Source: Serratia marcescens subsp. marcescens ATCC 13880 (GTDB lineage: Bacteria > Pseudomonadota > Gammaproteobacteria > Enterobacterales > Enterobacteriaceae). From it: a stretch of DNA of 64,000 bases. Shown here in pieces: positions 62,772 through 64,000 of the stretch. The notes beneath the pieces are model-generated. The model searched no databases and was not told the DNA's origin. It saw only the letters and a program-made list of their open reading frames with translations. A program made the position numbers and the translations under genes. Every line of letters starts with the position of its first letter. Positions within the stretch are counted from its first letter, which is position 1. Where the stretch lies: contig NZ_CP071238.1 in assembly GCF_017299535.1 (NCBI RefSeq), positions 310,001 to 374,000 on the forward strand, written 5' to 3'.

Positions 62772-64000
62772 TTGCCTGCTCCTTATTCTTTTTCTCCTGC
62801 GCTTCGGCTTCTGCGCCGTAGACGCGTTTGGCCGGCGGCAGCTTGGTGATTTTCACGTCGCTGTATTCGAGACGCGGCGCGCCCTGCGGGTTATGGAACG
62901 CCAGCGTATGCTTGAGGAAGTTGACGTCGTCACGCTCGGTGCAGCCTTCGTCCAGGCGCTGATGGGCGCCGCGCGACTCTTTGCGGTTAAACGCGGAGTG
63001 CGCCATACATTCGGCGACGTCCAGGCCGTAGCCCAGCTCGATGGTGTACAGCAGATCGGTATTGAACACGCTGGAGTTGTCGGTGATGTTGACGCGTTTG
63101 AAGCGCTCTTTCAGCTCGGCCAGCTTATCGATGGTTTTTTGCATCAGCTCCGGCGTGCGGTAGATGCCGCAGCCTTCTTCCATCGACAGCCCCATTTCGT
63201 CGCGGATCTTCGCCCAGTTTTCGTTGCCTTCCTGCTTCATCAGGTTGCTCAGGCGGGTTTCGACGTCGCGGGTTTGCGCATCCAGCGCGCTGCCGTTGGC
63301 CGGCGCGGTTTCCAGCGCGCGGCGCGCCGCGTGCTCACCGGCGACGCGGCCGAACACCACCAGTTCCGCCAGCGAGTTGGAGCCGAGGCGGTTGGCGCCG
63401 TGCAGGCCGACGGAGGAGCACTCGCCGACCGCGAACAGCCCCTTGATGCGGGTTTCACAGTTCTGGTCGGTTTCAATGCCGCCCATGGTGTAGTGCGCGG
63501 TAGGGCGCACCGGGATCGGATCTTTCACCGGATCGACGCCGACGTAGGCCTTGGCCAGTTCGCAGATGAACGGCAGCCGCTCCAGCAGCTTTTTCTCGCC
63601 CAGGTGGCGCAGATCGAGGTAAACCACGTCGCCGCGCGGGGTGGCGATGGTGCGGCCTGCGCGCCATTCGTGCCAGAAAGCCTGCGACACCTTGTCGCGC
63701 GGGCCCAGCTCCATGTATTTGTTCTTCGGTTCGCCCAGCGGGGTTTCCGGGCCCATGCCGTAGTCTTGCAGGTAGCGGTAGCCATCCTTGTTCACCAGGA
63801 TGCCGCCTTCGCCGCGGCAGCCCTCGGTCATCAGGATGCCGGAACCGGGCAGGCCGGTCGGGTGATACTGCACGAACTCCATGTCGCGCAGCGGTACGCC
63901 GTGGTGGAACGCCATGCCCATGCCATCCCCGGTCACAATGCCGCCGTTGGTATTGTAGCGGTAAACGCGCCCGGCGCCGCCGGTGGCCATCACCACCGCG
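62764..64000 (-). CDS. frdA: Fumarate reductase flavoprotein FrdA (5' part outside window)
   Basis: About 412 C-terminal residues; the gene continues beyond position 64000. Active-site and FAD regions are visible: [50 protein letters not shown] and [19 protein letters not shown]. It reduces fumarate to succinate in anaerobic respiration. The missing part should hold the N-terminal FAD site and covalent-flavin histidine. Confidence 0.98.
   Translation of the reverse strand, partial: AVVMATGGAGRVYRYNTNGGIVTGDGMGMAFHHGVPLRDMEFVQYHPTGLPGSGILMTEGCRGEGGILVNKDGYRYLQDYGMGPETPLGEPKNKYMELGPRDKVSQAFWHEWRAGRTIATPRGDVVYLDLRHLGEKKLLERLPFICELAKAYVGVDPVKDPIPVRPTAHYTMGGIETDQNCETRIKGLFAVGECSSVGLHGANRLGSNSLAELVVFGRVAGEHAARRALETAPANGSALDAQTRDVETRLSNLMKQEGNENWAKIRDEMGLSMEEGCGIYRTPELMQKTIDKLAELKERFKRVNITDNSSVFNTDLLYTIELGYGLDVAECMAHSAFNRKESRGAHQRLDEGCTERDDVNFLKHTLAFHNPQGAPRLEYSDVKITKLPPAKRVYGAEAEAQEKKNKEQANG

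Overview
The window is chromosomal DNA from an enterobacterium, most likely a Serratia. Three things point there: the E. coli-like core gene order, the high GC with highly conserved core proteins, and a catechol siderophore locus that mixes enterobactin-type and vibriobactin-type genes as described for serratiochelin producers. Species cannot be fixed from this sequence alone.

Layout. (1) 1-1012: the 3' end of a 23S rRNA gene, a 5S rRNA gene and the rrn terminator. (2) 1155-7443: the acetate genes acs-yjcH-actP (minus) and gltP (plus). The nrf genes that separate acs from gltP in E. coli are absent. (3) 7537-35421: an iron-regulated siderophore region of about 28 kb with at least six Fur-box-like sites. 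Its left half is vibriobactin-like: a free-standing VibH-like condensation protein, and a VibF-like synthetase split into three polypeptides (Cy; Cy-A; C-PCP-C) with a TonB-dependent receptor between them. Its right half is enterobactin-like: fepA, fes, an mbtH-like gene, a complete entF, entS, entC, entE and entB. Two YncE-type beta-propeller genes lie in the locus, one in each half. entA, entD and fepBCDG are not in the window. (4) 35482-38454: a DUF2238-type membrane protein, then two related ToxR/CadC-like membrane regulators flanking a FidL-like protein. (5) 38870-47747: a chaperone-usher fimbrial operon (major pilin, anchor-like subunit, usher, chaperone, four minor subunits, two-domain adhesin), then a LuxR-type regulator and an unusual small secreted protein. 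(6) 47901-48564: a possible 47-residue membrane protein, a ydhR-like pseudogene and tRNA-Phe. (7) 48725-64000: core genes in E. coli order: yjdC, dsbD, cutA, dcuA, aspA, fxsA, groS, groL, yjeI, epmB, efp, ecnA, ecnB, sugE, blc, frdDCBA. ampC is missing between blc and frdD, and frdA runs off the window end.

How it works together. EntC, EntB and EntE supply and activate 2,3-dihydroxybenzoate (EntA must come from elsewhere). EntF with the MbtH-like protein can build enterobactin. VibH-like and the split VibF-like proteins should put dihydroxybenzoate on a polyamine and join a dihydroxyphenyl-oxazoline to it. EntS exports, FepA and the second receptor re-import, and Fes releases iron from enterobactin. 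The most notable anomaly is an in-frame TAA at 18601-18603 that cuts the last condensation domain of the VibF-like protein in two. Both other VibF-like pieces end in carrier-like domains that have lost the phosphopantetheine serine.
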